Below, piece by piece: positions 6,603 to 13,977 of a DNA stretch of 14,730 nucleotides (its first letter is position 1; every line of letters starts with the position of its first letter). A program made the translations under genes and the position numbers. The notes under the pieces were generated by a model. The model was not told the DNA's origin. It did not search any database and worked only from the letters and a program-made list of their open reading frames with translations. Origin of the DNA: an uncultured Clostridia bacterium (lineage in GTDB: Bacteria; Bacillota; Clostridia; Oscillospirales; Ruminococcaceae); assembly GCA_947175045.1 (NCBI GenBank), contig CAMWLH010000017.1, positions 1-14,730 on the forward strand. The letters run 5' to 3'.

Positions 6603-8108
6603 ATGAGATTCAGACATATTATGGCAGGCTGCCTGTCGCTCGCGATGCTCGCGGGGGTTACCGCCTGCACGGAGGAATCACCCGTAAACTCGGGCGGAAA
6701 CAGCGTCGCGCCGCAGACAACGAGCGGAACTACCACGCCCGCGTCCTCTGCCGACCCCAACGACAACGCCGCTACGGATAAGGAAGCCAAGGAGCTTACC
6801 GGAGGCAGCTACCAGCCCAGCGGCAACGCCGGAACGATAAAATATCTGGGATTTTACAGCATCGAGAACGACCAGAAAGGCAAGGAGCAGTGCCTTATAT
6901 TCAAGAGCGACCTTTACGGCGGAGATATCGAAACCGAAACGGGTCCCAGCGGCGACGCTTATTTTGATAAGCTCGCCACCAAGATAGCAGCCGACGACTC
7001 TCCCGATATAGTTACCTTTGACGCGTTTCTGTACCCCGGCACGGCTTCAAGAGGTATGTTCGAGGCGCTTGATCCCTACATAGACTACCATACGCCGATG
7101 TGGGAGGAAATGGCGGACACAATAGACTCCTTTGAGTACAAGGGAAATCACTATTACTATCCCCACAGGCTGACTACGTCGTGGACGCTCAACTACTCCA
7201 AGAAAACCATTGAGGAAAACAATCTGCCCGACCCCTACGAGCTGTACAAAAGCGGCAATTGGACATGGAACGAGTTTCGCGATATGATGATACAGTTCTG
7301 CAATCTGAGCGAGGACAATGTGGGAATTTACACAACCGACTACTCGCTGCTGCCCTTTATTGCGACAACGGGCACGGTGCTTGTAGACGTTCACTCCGAC
7401 GGTACTATTGACAACAATATGTTCACCCCGGAGGTCACGCGCGCGATGGGATTCTACGAAACGCTTTACCGCGACGGAGTAATGTACGCGAAGCAGTTCG
7501 GCGACTGGGTTTCTCCGCAGGTGTTCGCGGTAAACTGCGACAAGCTGCTTTTCAACTCTATCGAGCCCGAGTGGAGCTACATCGCGTCTACCGAAAATCT
7601 TCAGAACCCCGCAGGCGTTGAAAGTGATATTCACGACACCGTTTCGGAATTTGCATTCGTTCCCTGGCCGAGAGACCCCGAGGCTGACGAGTACTATCAG
7701 ATGATAGACACCTACGGGTTCCTTGTTCCCAAGGGCGCTAAGAATATCACGGGCGCCGTAGAATGGATCAACCTGTTCAGAGCCTACGATATCGACCCCG
7801 AGGTCATCGCTACTGTAAGAGAGGATCATATCCACCCCAAGCCCGTGTACTACACCGAGGGCAAATACGCGGGCGAGCGCAAGTGGCAGATCACCTGGGG
7901 CGAGCAGGAGTACGATCTGTGGAGAGAGATGTGCGATCCCGCCAACTTCACCTTTGTTATGGAGGACGTAAGAGGCTTCAACAGCACGTTCTGGCAGCAG
8001 TACGGCTCGCTTCTGTGCGACGTTCTGTATAACGGAGATTCCTGGACGCAGCGCAGCGAGGAGTTTGCTCCCGTAGTCAATGCTACTATTGATGAATACA
8101 GATTCTAA
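6603..8108 (+). CDS. Extracellular solute-binding lipoprotein (family 1), second paralog
   Basis: The 501-residue product has a lipoprotein signal peptide with lipobox VTAC (Cys22), a Ser/Thr/Pro linker nearly identical to that of the preceding gene (TTSGTTTPASSADPNDNAATD at about 39-59), then the same solute-binding fold. It aligns without gaps to the first paralog after the linker, including NLPDPYELYKSGNWTWN and EFAFVPWPRDPEAD. Differences are scattered and include aromatic positions, so ligand preference may have shifted. The ATG at 6603 has AGGAGG six bases upstream. It probably shares the upstream transcript, since no clear promoter lies between the genes. Some runs of DNA are identical in the two genes (28 bases at 5474-5501 and 7224-7251), which fits recent duplication or gene conversion. 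No permease gene follows. Confidence 0.9.
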   Translation: MRFRHIMAGCLSLAMLAGVTACTEESPVNSGGNSVAPQTTSGTTTPASSADPNDNAATDKEAKELTGGSYQPSGNAGTIKYLGFYSIENDQKGKEQCLIFKSDLYGGDIETETGPSGDAYFDKLATKIAADDSPDIVTFDAFLYPGTASRGMFEALDPYIDYHTPMWEEMADTIDSFEYKGNHYYYPHRLTTSWTLNYSKKTIEENNLPDPYELYKSGNWTWNEFRDMMIQFCNLSEDNVGIYTTDYSLLPFIATTGTVLVDVHSDGTIDNNMFTPEVTRAMGFYETLYRDGVMYAKQFGDWVSPQVFAVNCDKLLFNSIEPEWSYIASTENLQNPAGVESDIHDTVSEFAFVPWPRDPEADEYYQMIDTYGFLVPKGAKNITGAVEWINLFRAYDIDPEVIATVREDHIHPKPVYYTEGKYAGERKWQITWGEQEYDLWREMCDPANFTFVMEDVRGFNSTFWQQYGSLLCDVLYNGDSWTQRSEEFAPVVNATIDEYRF

Positions 8109-8111
8109 AAA

Positions 8112-8135
8112 ATTCCCCGCTTCACAGCGGGGAAT
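8112..8135 (+). repeat. Hairpin copy 1 of a duplicated 24-bp palindrome
   Basis: ATTCCCCGCT and AGCGGGGAAT form a perfect 10-bp stem around TCAC, three bases after the stop of the second solute-binding gene. No U-tract follows on the plus strand, so it probably stabilises the 3' end rather than terminating. The identical sequence recurs at 8329-8352. Confidence 0.7.
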
Positions 8136-8177
8136 CAGACTGTATATAAAGGTTGACCTGAATTGGATTATTTAAAA

Positions 8178-8283
8178 AAATTTCAAAATTTCCGCAAGCA
8201 CGCGCCGTTCGCTGCGCTCACTCCGCGCGTTTGCGGAAACCGGTCATAATTTGCGCAGCAAATTATGACACTTTTTGAAATTT
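8178..8283. repeat. Palindromic element B with three-way-junction fold
   Basis: An outer perfect 11-bp inverted repeat (8178-8188 with 8273-8283, AAATTTCAAAA) encloses two hairpins. The first has a 9-bp stem (8189-8197 with 8231-8239, TTTCCGCAA) and an inner 6-bp stem (8200-8205 with 8225-8230). The second has a perfect 12-bp stem (8243-8254 with 8258-8269, loop GCA). The architecture and right end (GAAATTTCATGCG) resemble element A. The flank to about 8325 (TAGACTTTTTCTA) also has a weaker counterpart after element A (AGTCTTTCTA near 4570). It occupies most of the 330-bp gap before the endoglucanase gene and contains no gene. Confidence 0.7.
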
Positions 8284-8327
8284 CATGCGCCGACATTGCG
8301 TGGCAAATAGACTTTTTCTACAAGCTG

Positions 8328-8358
8328 AATTCCCCGCTTCACAGCGGGGAATTTTTTT
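8328..8358 (+). terminator. Strong intrinsic terminator upstream of the endoglucanase gene
   Basis: The same 24-bp palindrome as at 8112-8135 is followed here by seven Ts (8352-8358), a textbook terminator. It insulates the endoglucanase gene from the solute-binding transcript and ends only 10 bp before the next promoter. Confidence 0.88.
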
Positions 8359-8368
8359 GCAAATCCTC

Positions 8369-8397
8369 TTGACTAAACAGGCAAAAGCTATTATAAT
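8369..8397 (+). promoter_or_regulatory. Sigma-A promoter of the endoglucanase gene
   Basis: TTGACT (8369-8374) and a perfect TATAAT (8392-8397) are separated by 17 bp. The predicted transcription start is near 8404, giving a leader of about 35 nt to the ATG at 8439, with GGGAGA at 8427-8432 as ribosome-binding site. Confidence 0.85.
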
Positions 8398-8438
8398 ATT
8401 TGTATGCCATGGGCAAAAAATATTTTGGGAGAACAATT

Positions 8439-9605
8439 ATGATAAGGAAAATTATGGCTGCGATATGCGCGGGAGTTATCGCGTTTTCAATGGCAGGCTG
8501 CAAGGGCGGGGAATCCTCCGACGGCGGCGAAGCGACACCGACGGAAGAGAACGGGGCGGTCTCGGACGAGATGGACACAGCCCTGACAAGTCTTGAATTT
8601 ACCGCGGGGATAAGGGTCGGCTGGAATCTCGGAAATACTCTTGACGCGACGGGCACAAAGGATATTTTCTCAGAAAAGAGCTGGGGAAACCCCGAGACCA
8701 CCGAGGAAATGATGCTGGCGGTAAAGGAAGCGGGCTTCAACGCGGTGAGAATACCCACAAGCTGGGGAAATCATATGGACGAAAACCACAATATAGCCGC
8801 GGACTGGATGGCTCGCGTGAAGCAGGTGGTGGACTACGCTTACAACAACGACCTTTACGTTATCCTCAATATGCACCACGAGGAATGGAACTACCCCTAT
8901 GAGGACAACAAGGAAACTGCGGCGGAGATAATGACAACCGCCTGGACGCAAATCGCGGAGAACTTCAAGGGCTACGATGAGCGGCTTATCTTTGAGGGCA
9001 TGAACGAGCCGCGCTGGGTAGGAACTAATTTTGAATGGAACGGCGGCAACGAGGAGGGGCGCTCGGTGGTGAACTACCTCGACCAGGTATTTGTTGATAC
9101 CGTAAGGGCTACGGGCGGCAACAACGCGCAGCGCTTTCTGATGGTATGCCCCTACGCGGCGAGCAGCTCGCGGGAGGCTCTGGAGGCTCTGGTGCTGCCT
9201 AATGACAGCGCGGACAGGCTCATCGTATCGGTGCATGCGTATACCCCCTATTCCTTTGCGCTTCAACAGAACGGCGGCAACAAGTGGCTGGCTGAAAAGG
9301 ACTCCTGCACGCGCGATATAGACGACCTTGCGGCAACCCTCAACGAGCTTTTCATAAGCAAGGGTACGGCGGTCATCATCGGAGAGTGCGGCGCGATGAA
9401 TAAGGATAACGAGGAATACCGCGCCGAATGGGCCAAGTATTATATGTCCAAATTCAAGGAGATAGGAATACCCTGCTTCCTGTGGGACAACGGCGCGTTT
9501 TACAGCGGCGAGACCTTTGGGCTTCTCGACAGATACTCCAACACATGGAGATACCCCGACCTTATGGCGGGTATAATGGAGGGCGCGGGTTCGGCAGATA
9601 ACTGA
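8439..9605 (+). CDS. Lipoprotein GH5 endoglucanase (probably subfamily GH5_4)
   Basis: The 388-residue product has a lipoprotein signal peptide (MIRKIMAAICAGVIAFSMAGC, lipobox Cys21), an acidic Ser/Gly/Glu spacer (about 22-50) and one GH5 catalytic domain to the end. Recognisable motifs are GWNLGNTLDA (61-70), WGNPETT (82-88), AVRIPTSW (102-109), NMHHE (144-148), FEGMNEPRW with acid/base Glu190, HAYTPYSF near 266, and IIGECGA with nucleophile Glu316. These indicate hydrolysis of beta-1,4-glucan or xyloglucan at the outer cell surface. There is no carbohydrate-binding module, dockerin or sortase signal, so anchoring is by lipid. I chose the ATG at 8439 because the longer frame from TTG 8400 has no site and would bury the signal peptide. 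The subfamily is judged from memory of family motifs. Confidence 0.93.
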   Translation: MIRKIMAAICAGVIAFSMAGCKGGESSDGGEATPTEENGAVSDEMDTALTSLEFTAGIRVGWNLGNTLDATGTKDIFSEKSWGNPETTEEMMLAVKEAGFNAVRIPTSWGNHMDENHNIAADWMARVKQVVDYAYNNDLYVILNMHHEEWNYPYEDNKETAAEIMTTAWTQIAENFKGYDERLIFEGMNEPRWVGTNFEWNGGNEEGRSVVNYLDQVFVDTVRATGGNNAQRFLMVCPYAASSSREALEALVLPNDSADRLIVSVHAYTPYSFALQQNGGNKWLAEKDSCTRDIDDLAATLNELFISKGTAVIIGECGAMNKDNEEYRAEWAKYYMSKFKEIGIPCFLWDNGAFYSGETFGLLDRYSNTWRYPDLMAGIMEGAGSADN

Positions 9606-9637
9606 TCAAACTTCCGTCAATGTGTGAAACATTTCAG

Positions 9638-9670
9638 GGCAACACCGCACAAAGCTTGTGCAGTGTTGCC
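9638..9670. repeat. Interrupted stem-loop after the endoglucanase gene
   Basis: GGCAACAC (9638-9645) pairs with GTGTTGCC (9663-9670); after a single mismatch, GCACAA (9647-9652) pairs with TTGTGC (9656-9661) around AGC. A U-tract is lacking. The word CAACACCGC in its left arm is also found at 6434-6442, so this may be another repeat rather than a terminator. Confidence 0.5.
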
Positions 9671-9695
9671 TCAGATCCAAATAAATATTATAAAA

Positions 9696-9722
9696 TCCCC
9701 CGCAGAGTAATTCCGCGGGGGA
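9696..9722. terminator. Bidirectional terminator between convergent genes
   Basis: TCCCCCGC (9696-9703) pairs with GCGGGGGA (9715-9722). On the minus strand the stem is followed by TTTTA, right after the carbonic anhydrase gene; on the plus strand by AATTATTTT. It serves the endoglucanase gene (ending 9605) and the carbonic anhydrase gene (ending 9740). Confidence 0.75.
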
Positions 9723-9739
9723 AATTATTTTATGTACCG

Positions 9740-10309
9740 TTAATCCAGAAATTCTACTTCGCCGCTTTCGATATTGTAAATCGCGCCGACGGTAGTTACC
9801 GCGTCCTCATCGCCGCCCTTATAGCCAAGGCTGTCCTTGATGATTGAAACGCTTCTCTCAACGTTTTTGCGGCATGCCGCAAGCTCGTCCTTTTCGTCGC
9901 CTATCGCCTTTTTGATCTCATCGGTGAGGGTCTTTATATAGCCCTCGGGGTCGCTTCCCAGCGCCGCGCCGACAGCTCCGCAATGAGTATGTCCGAGCAC
10001 TACCACCAGCTTTGTGCCGAGGTGTCCCGCGGCGTACTGTACGCTTCCGAGCTGATGATTATCCATAACGTTGCCCGCAACGCGGATAGTGAATATCTCA
10101 CCTATTCCCGCCGAAAATATGCTTTCGGGAATTACTCTCGAATCCGAGCAGGTAATTACGATAGCATAAGGGAACTGACCCTCGTCACAGGTCTTTTTCC
10201 TTATTGCGGGGGATACGTCGCCCGGGTTCGCGGTAGCGTCAAGATAACGCTTGTTTCCGTCCCTGAGCTTTTCAAGCGCCTTTGCGGCAGGTATTCCTGA
10301 GTTGTGCAT
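9740..10309 (-). CDS. Beta-class carbonic anhydrase
   Basis: This is a cytoplasmic zinc enzyme interconverting CO2 and bicarbonate. The 189-residue protein carries the beta-class signature ITCSDSRV (zinc ligand Cys54 and the Asp56-Arg58 dyad) and GHTHCGAV (zinc ligands His107 and Cys110), with the usual TIRVAGN block at 74-80 between them. The length is typical. The ATG at 10309 is preceded by GGAGG (plus-strand 10315-10319) and a perfect consensus promoter 55 bp further up, so the gene is transcribed alone. It is flanked by unrelated genes. Bicarbonate supply for carboxylations is its usual role in anaerobes; nothing here ties it to the glycan locus. Confidence 0.95.
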   Translation of the reverse strand: MHNSGIPAAKALEKLRDGNKRYLDATANPGDVSPAIRKKTCDEGQFPYAIVITCSDSRVIPESIFSAGIGEIFTIRVAGNVMDNHQLGSVQYAAGHLGTKLVVVLGHTHCGAVGAALGSDPEGYIKTLTDEIKKAIGDEKDELAACRKNVERSVSIIKDSLGYKGGDEDAVTTVGAIYNIESGEVEFLD

Positions 10310-10363
10310 AATTTCCTCCGTTCCGTTCCGCGGCTCTGCCGTCGGAACTGTTGTTATAGGAAA

Positions 10364-10392
10364 ATTATATCACATTTTTACCCGATTGTCAA
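10364..10392 (-). promoter_or_regulatory. Consensus sigma-A promoter of the carbonic anhydrase gene
   Basis: On the minus strand TTGACA (plus-strand 10387-10392) and TATAAT (plus-strand 10364-10369) are 17 bp apart, a perfect consensus. A perfect 10-bp palindrome TGTGCGCACA lies upstream at 10420-10429, beyond the -35 box, and could be a regulator site. Confidence 0.82.
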
Positions 10393-10470
10393 GACTTGAA
10401 GCTCGTTGTAACCGTCATTTGTGCGCACAGCGCCGATTCCTTTTATCAAATAACGGATACCGCAAAAAGA

Positions 10471-11280
10471 TTAACAGCCGATATTTTTAACTCCTATCCG
10501 CATTCTGTAACAGAATTCAATATTAAAAGGCTCGCTGTCAAAGCAGGAATTTATCGCCTCGTTAAACTCTTCAAGCTGCTTTTCAATAAGCTCCGGGTAT
10601 TTTTTCAGGATAGTCTGCGTGCTTCCCTGACTCAAAATTATATTACGGAAACGTTCCTTTGTGCAGGATTCGGCGTTTGAAAACAGAAGCTCCCGCACAT
10701 ATGTGAAATATCCGCTTTTAATAATGTTTTCAAGATGTTTATCTTTTGGATAACGAATAAAGCTCTCCTTTATCTCGGGAACGCTGGCTTCGATTTCCAG
10801 AACTTTGCCATACAGCCGCGCATATGCTTTTTCAGCCTCCCACTTTGCCACGGGAGGCCAGTCGCAGTCTATTGCCGCGAAGATACCGTTGTTTTTCAAA
10901 ATTCGGTTTATCTCATTCAGCGTAGATTCCGGTTCCATCCAGTGAAAGGACTGAGAGCATACCACAGCGTCGGCGCATGAGCTGTCCAATCCCGTCTTGT
11001 CCGAAAAAGCGTTTATGAAGCTCATTTTTGAGTTTGCCTTTTTTTCGGCGATACTTCGCATATCATCGCTTGGCTCAATGCCGATAATTTTTTCACTGAC
11101 CCCCTGCCAGATCTCGGAGGAAAGTCCTGTTCCGCACCCCATATCCACAACGAGCCGCGGCGCTCTGCCTAAATATCTGCAAATAACGTCCACGGGGTAT
11201 CGCGGGACTTTCGGGCGGGCATTTTCATAGATGTCTGCAAATCCCGAAAAGCGATTTGCGTTGTTCTGCTTGCTGCTCAT
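10471..11280 (-). CDS. Class I SAM-dependent methyltransferase
   Basis: The 269-residue product contains VVDMGCGTG (residues 44-52, the SAM-binding glycine motif), IGIEPSDDM (66-74, acidic end of strand 2), ADAVVCSQSFHWME (103-116) and LNEINRILKNNG (121-132), the typical order of a methyltransferase type 11/25 domain. The remaining C-terminal half is helical and unassigned. The methyl acceptor is unknown; small-molecule methylation is likely from similarity to UbiE/trans-aconitate-like enzymes. I chose the ATG at 11280, which has GGAGGT (plus-strand 11287-11292) six bases upstream; the longer frame to 11343 begins between the -10 box and the expected transcript. It has its own promoter and stands alone. 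Confidence 0.85.
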   Translation of the reverse strand: MSSKQNNANRFSGFADIYENARPKVPRYPVDVICRYLGRAPRLVVDMGCGTGLSSEIWQGVSEKIIGIEPSDDMRSIAEKKANSKMSFINAFSDKTGLDSSCADAVVCSQSFHWMEPESTLNEINRILKNNGIFAAIDCDWPPVAKWEAEKAYARLYGKVLEIEASVPEIKESFIRYPKDKHLENIIKSGYFTYVRELLFSNAESCTKERFRNIILSQGSTQTILKKYPELIEKQLEEFNEAINSCFDSEPFNIEFCYRMRIGVKNIGC

Positions 11281-11326
11281 AGCGTTACCTCCATAAATTT
11301 CTATATGTTGAACTCTTACATTTGAT

Positions 11327-11355
11327 ATTATACCATATATCATTTATTTTTGCAA
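11327..11355 (-). promoter_or_regulatory. Sigma-A promoter of the methyltransferase gene
   Basis: On the minus strand TTGCAA (plus-strand 11350-11355) and a perfect TATAAT (plus-strand 11327-11332) are separated by 17 bp. The leader to the chosen ATG would be about 40 nt. Confidence 0.72.
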
Positions 11356-11500
11356 GTTTAATCTCAACGAAATTCATTTTATTAAGAAATTTCTGTAATA
11401 ATGCACTAATTGCGCCCTTGTTTTTTTACTTTATCACAAATTTAAAAGCATTACAGGCAACGTCATGAAATATTAACGTTTTATTATTGCACAATACAAA

Positions 11501-11535
11501 ATCGGGCGGTTATCCATAAAGGATAGCCGTCCGAT
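11501..11535 (-). terminator. Intrinsic terminator after the acetyltransferase gene
   Basis: A 15-bp stem (11501-11515 with 11521-11535, two G-U pairs) around ATAAA is followed on the minus strand by TTTTGT. It lies ten bases after the acetyltransferase stop. The rest of the 11356-11500 stretch is AT-rich and I see no feature in it. Confidence 0.8.
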
Positions 11536-11545
11536 AAATAGAGAT

Positions 11546-12001
11546 TTATATAACACTTAATAATTTTACATACTGACCCTGTTCATCTTTCCCAATGTAT
11601 ATAATTTTGTCAAATCCGGATTCTACATATAACTTAAGCGCAGGATAATTATCGATATCTACACCTATTGAAAGTTCATCAAGACCCAACTTATTTGCTG
11701 TGTGTTTTATGAAATCAACAAGTGCTTTACCAATTCCTTTTCTTCTGTATTCCGGTTTTACAATCAGCCGTGAAACATAGGCTCTTTTGTTTGGTATCGT
11801 GTAATCACTGTCATTCATATTATACACTAACGATATTTCCGCGATATATTCATCATCAAGAGCATACACATAAGTAATTCGGTTTCCTGATAACAGCTCA
11901 TTATAAAACTTTTCCGCAAATTTATTGTTCTTTTCCATGTCCCAAATATTAGAACATTTCTTATAATTTTCAATTTCTAACTTGAAGATATGACCTCTCA
12001 C
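11546..12001 (-). CDS. GNAT-family N-acetyltransferase
   Basis: The 151-residue product has the GNAT acetyl-CoA-binding motif RLIVKPEYRRKGIGKALVDF (79-97) and the downstream LYVESGF element (124-130). It would transfer an acetyl group from acetyl-CoA to an amine; the acceptor is unknown. The GTG at 12001 is chosen because the family-like start HIFKLEIENYKKC follows at once. The preceding GGGG lies rather far upstream, so the start is less sure than the gene. It ends the minus-strand group starting at the ACT gene, 55 bp after the membrane protein gene. Its codons are clearly more AT-rich than those of neighbours, a hint of separate origin. Confidence 0.85.
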   Translation of the reverse strand: MRGHIFKLEIENYKKCSNIWDMEKNNKFAEKFYNELLSGNRITYVYALDDEYIAEISLVYNMNDSDYTIPNKRAYVSRLIVKPEYRRKGIGKALVDFIKHTANKLGLDELSIGVDIDNYPALKLYVESGFDKIIYIGKDEQGQYVKLLSVI

Positions 12002-12056
12002 TTATTCGCCAACCCCCGATTAATCGCTCTGATTTTACCGTGGTAACGCGCCCAAT

Positions 12057-12593
12057 TCAATTCATCACTGCCGCAAGCCTTTTCAGCTTTTTTATGTAGA
12101 TAAGCCCCATAAACAGCGGATACTGCCAACAAAGCAGCAGGCTCATCAATCCGAAGCCGCCTCTGCCCGATATGATATAACCGACCGCGACCAAAACGGT
12201 AATGACCGCTTGAATTATCGAAGCCGCTATATATATTTTCCGCGTCAGCGCAAGCTCCTCCGCACCGATACTCTCCGCGTTTTTCAGCGCGAGCACTCTC
12301 AGCAGAACGCTTGACAGAGCCGCTCCCGCCGCGGCAAAAAGCGCGTAAATCAGCGCCGCCGCGAAATATAACAGCATAAGCATTCCATTGACCACGCCCG
12401 CGATCATAAGGAAAAATCCCGTCCAATCAGAGCCGTCAATTGAGATATCTCCCACATCGTCATAATCAATGGGTATAACAGTGAAAGAATCGCATATTCC
12501 CCACCCGAACCATACCACAAGCACGACCGACAGCAGCGATATAACCGCAAACACAATAACGCGGGTCTTTTCCTGTTTTGAGAGCTCCCACAC
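12057..12593 (-). CDS. Small multi-pass membrane protein of unknown function
   Basis: The 178-residue product has hydrophobic segments at about 12-33, 58-81, 83-103, 119-141 and 147-166, with basic residues near the N-terminus and a KKLKR tail. I do not recognise the family. The start is a GTG at 12593 with GGAGGT (plus-strand 12598-12603) four bases upstream; that site begins just after the stop of the UPF0210 gene, so translation is probably coupled and the gene belongs to that operon. A competing frame over 11998-12426 is a shadow: its product is Arg/Gly-rich and lacks a good ribosome-binding site. Confidence 0.75.
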   Translation of the reverse strand: MWELSKQEKTRVIVFAVISLLSVVLVVWFGWGICDSFTVIPIDYDDVGDISIDGSDWTGFFLMIAGVVNGMLMLLYFAAALIYALFAAAGAALSSVLLRVLALKNAESIGAEELALTRKIYIAASIIQAVITVLVAVGYIISGRGGFGLMSLLLCWQYPLFMGLIYIKKLKRLAAVMN

Positions 12594-12605
12594 GACGACC
12601 TCCGA

Positions 12606-13961
12606 TCAGTTTTTAAGGCTTTGCAGGGGCGCGGGAATACGTCCGCCGCGACTGATAAACTTCGACGAGGAATATTTATTCACGCTCATTACGGGTCCGC
12701 TGCCGAAAAGTCCGCCGAATTCCAGAACCTCGCCTTCCCTCATGCCGATAGCGGGAATAACGCGCACCGCCGTGGTCTTGGAGTTCACCATGCCGATAGC
12801 CGCCTCGTCCGCTATTATCGCGGAAATGGTGTCGACGGGAGTGTCTCCCGGAATAACTATCATATCAAGTCCGACGGAGCACACCGCCGTCATAGCCTCC
12901 AGCTTATCCAGCGAGAGCGAGCCGCACACCGCCGCGTCTATCATTCCCGCGTCCTCGGAAACGGGTATAAACGCTCCCGAAAGCCCGCCGACGTGCGAGG
13001 AAGCCATTACGCCGCCTTTTTTCACCGCGTCGTTCAGCATGGCAAGGCAGGCGGTCGTGCCGTGAGTTCCGCAGCTCTCCAGACCTATCTCCTCCAGAAT
13101 GTGCGCCACAGAATCTCCAACCGCGGGGGTAGGAGCGAGCGACAGGTCGACGATACCAAAGGGAACGCCCAGCCGCTTTGAAGCCTCCGTTCCCACAAGC
13201 TGACCCATGCGGGTTATCTTGAAAGCGGTCTTTTTGATAACGTCCGCTATCTCGCTTATATTCGCGTCGGGGTGCTTTGCGAGAGCCGCACGGACTACTC
13301 CCGGTCCCGATACACCGACGTTTATCTCGGTGTCATACTCGCCCACGCCGTGGAACGCTCCCGCCATAAAGGGATTATCCTCGGGCGCGTTGCAGAACAC
13401 AACGATTTTCGCCGCTCCAAAGCAGTGGTCATCCTTGGTAGCCTCCGCGGACTGCATAATGATCTTACCCATCATAGCCACCGCGTCCATATTTATGCCC
13501 GCCTTGGTAGAGCCTATGTTCACCGAGGAGCACACGTTGGTGGTTTCCGCGAGAGCTTCGGGTATAGATTCGATAAGCTCCCTGTCGCCCGCCGAAAAGC
13601 CCTTGTGCACCAGCGCGGAATATCCGCCGATATAATTCACGCCCGTACCCTCGGCAACGCGCTGGAGGGTCTTGGCGAATTTCACGGGGCTTTGCTTTGT
13701 GGCAGCCGCGACCATCGCTATCGGAGTAACGGAAATACGCTTGTTGATGATGGGTATTCCGTACTGCTTTTCAATGTCCTCGCCCGTTTTAACGAGGTTC
13801 TCCGCCTTGCGCATCATCTTTTCGTAGATTTTCCCGCAGGCAGCGTCAATATCGCCGTCGATACAGTCGAGAAGAGAGATACCCATAGTTATGGTGCGGA
13901 TATCCAGATTCTCCTCCTGTATCATCTTTATCGTTTCAAGTATATCGCCTGTATTAAGCAT
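12606..13961 (-). CDS. UPF0210/PFL-like family protein (DUF711)
   Basis: The 451-residue product matches the UPF0210 family in length and sequence: [14 protein letters not shown] near the N-terminus, then [62 protein letters not shown] and [15 protein letters not shown]. The family has a fold related to pyruvate formate-lyase/ribonucleotide reductase barrels, but no confirmed biochemical function that I know of. The chosen ATG at 13961 gives the family's usual N-terminus and has GGGAGA (plus-strand 13972-13977) about ten bases upstream; the longer frame to 14012 overlaps the ACT gene and looks spurious. It is encoded 16 bp after an ACT-domain protein, a pairing conserved in many bacteria. Confidence 0.92.
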   Translation of the reverse strand: MLNTGDILETIKMIQEENLDIRTITMGISLLDCIDGDIDAACGKIYEKMMRKAENLVKTGEDIEKQYGIPIINKRISVTPIAMVAAATKQSPVKFAKTLQRVAEGTGVNYIGGYSALVHKGFSAGDRELIESIPEALAETTNVCSSVNIGSTKAGINMDAVAMMGKIIMQSAEATKDDHCFGAAKIVVFCNAPEDNPFMAGAFHGVGEYDTEINVGVSGPGVVRAALAKHPDANISEIADVIKKTAFKITRMGQLVGTEASKRLGVPFGIVDLSLAPTPAVGDSVAHILEEIGLESCGTHGTTACLAMLNDAVKKGGVMASSHVGGLSGAFIPVSEDAGMIDAAVCGSLSLDKLEAMTAVCSVGLDMIVIPGDTPVDTISAIIADEAAIGMVNSKTTAVRVIPAIGMREGEVLEFGGLFGSGPVMSVNKYSSSKFISRGGRIPAPLQSLKN

Positions 13962-13977
13962 TTTCCGAAATTCTCCC

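Noticed and set aside
8400..8438. TTG start extending the endoglucanase by 13 residues
   Set aside because: It lies at the promoter -10/start region, so it would hardly be transcribed, and it would spoil the lipoprotein signal peptide.
8285..8596. 103-residue frame starting MRRHCVANRLFLQA
   Set aside because: It runs from the repeat flank through the terminator and promoter into the endoglucanase signal-peptide region; such frames are typical repeat-derived false genes.
11998..12426. 142-residue frame overlapping the membrane protein gene
   Set aside because: The product is Arg/Gly-rich without family features, while the competing frame encodes regular membrane segments and has a good ribosome-binding site.
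12469..13065. 198-residue plus-strand frame over the UPF0210 gene
   Set aside because: It is a shadow of the minus-strand gene, rich in Ser, Thr and Ile from reversed codons.
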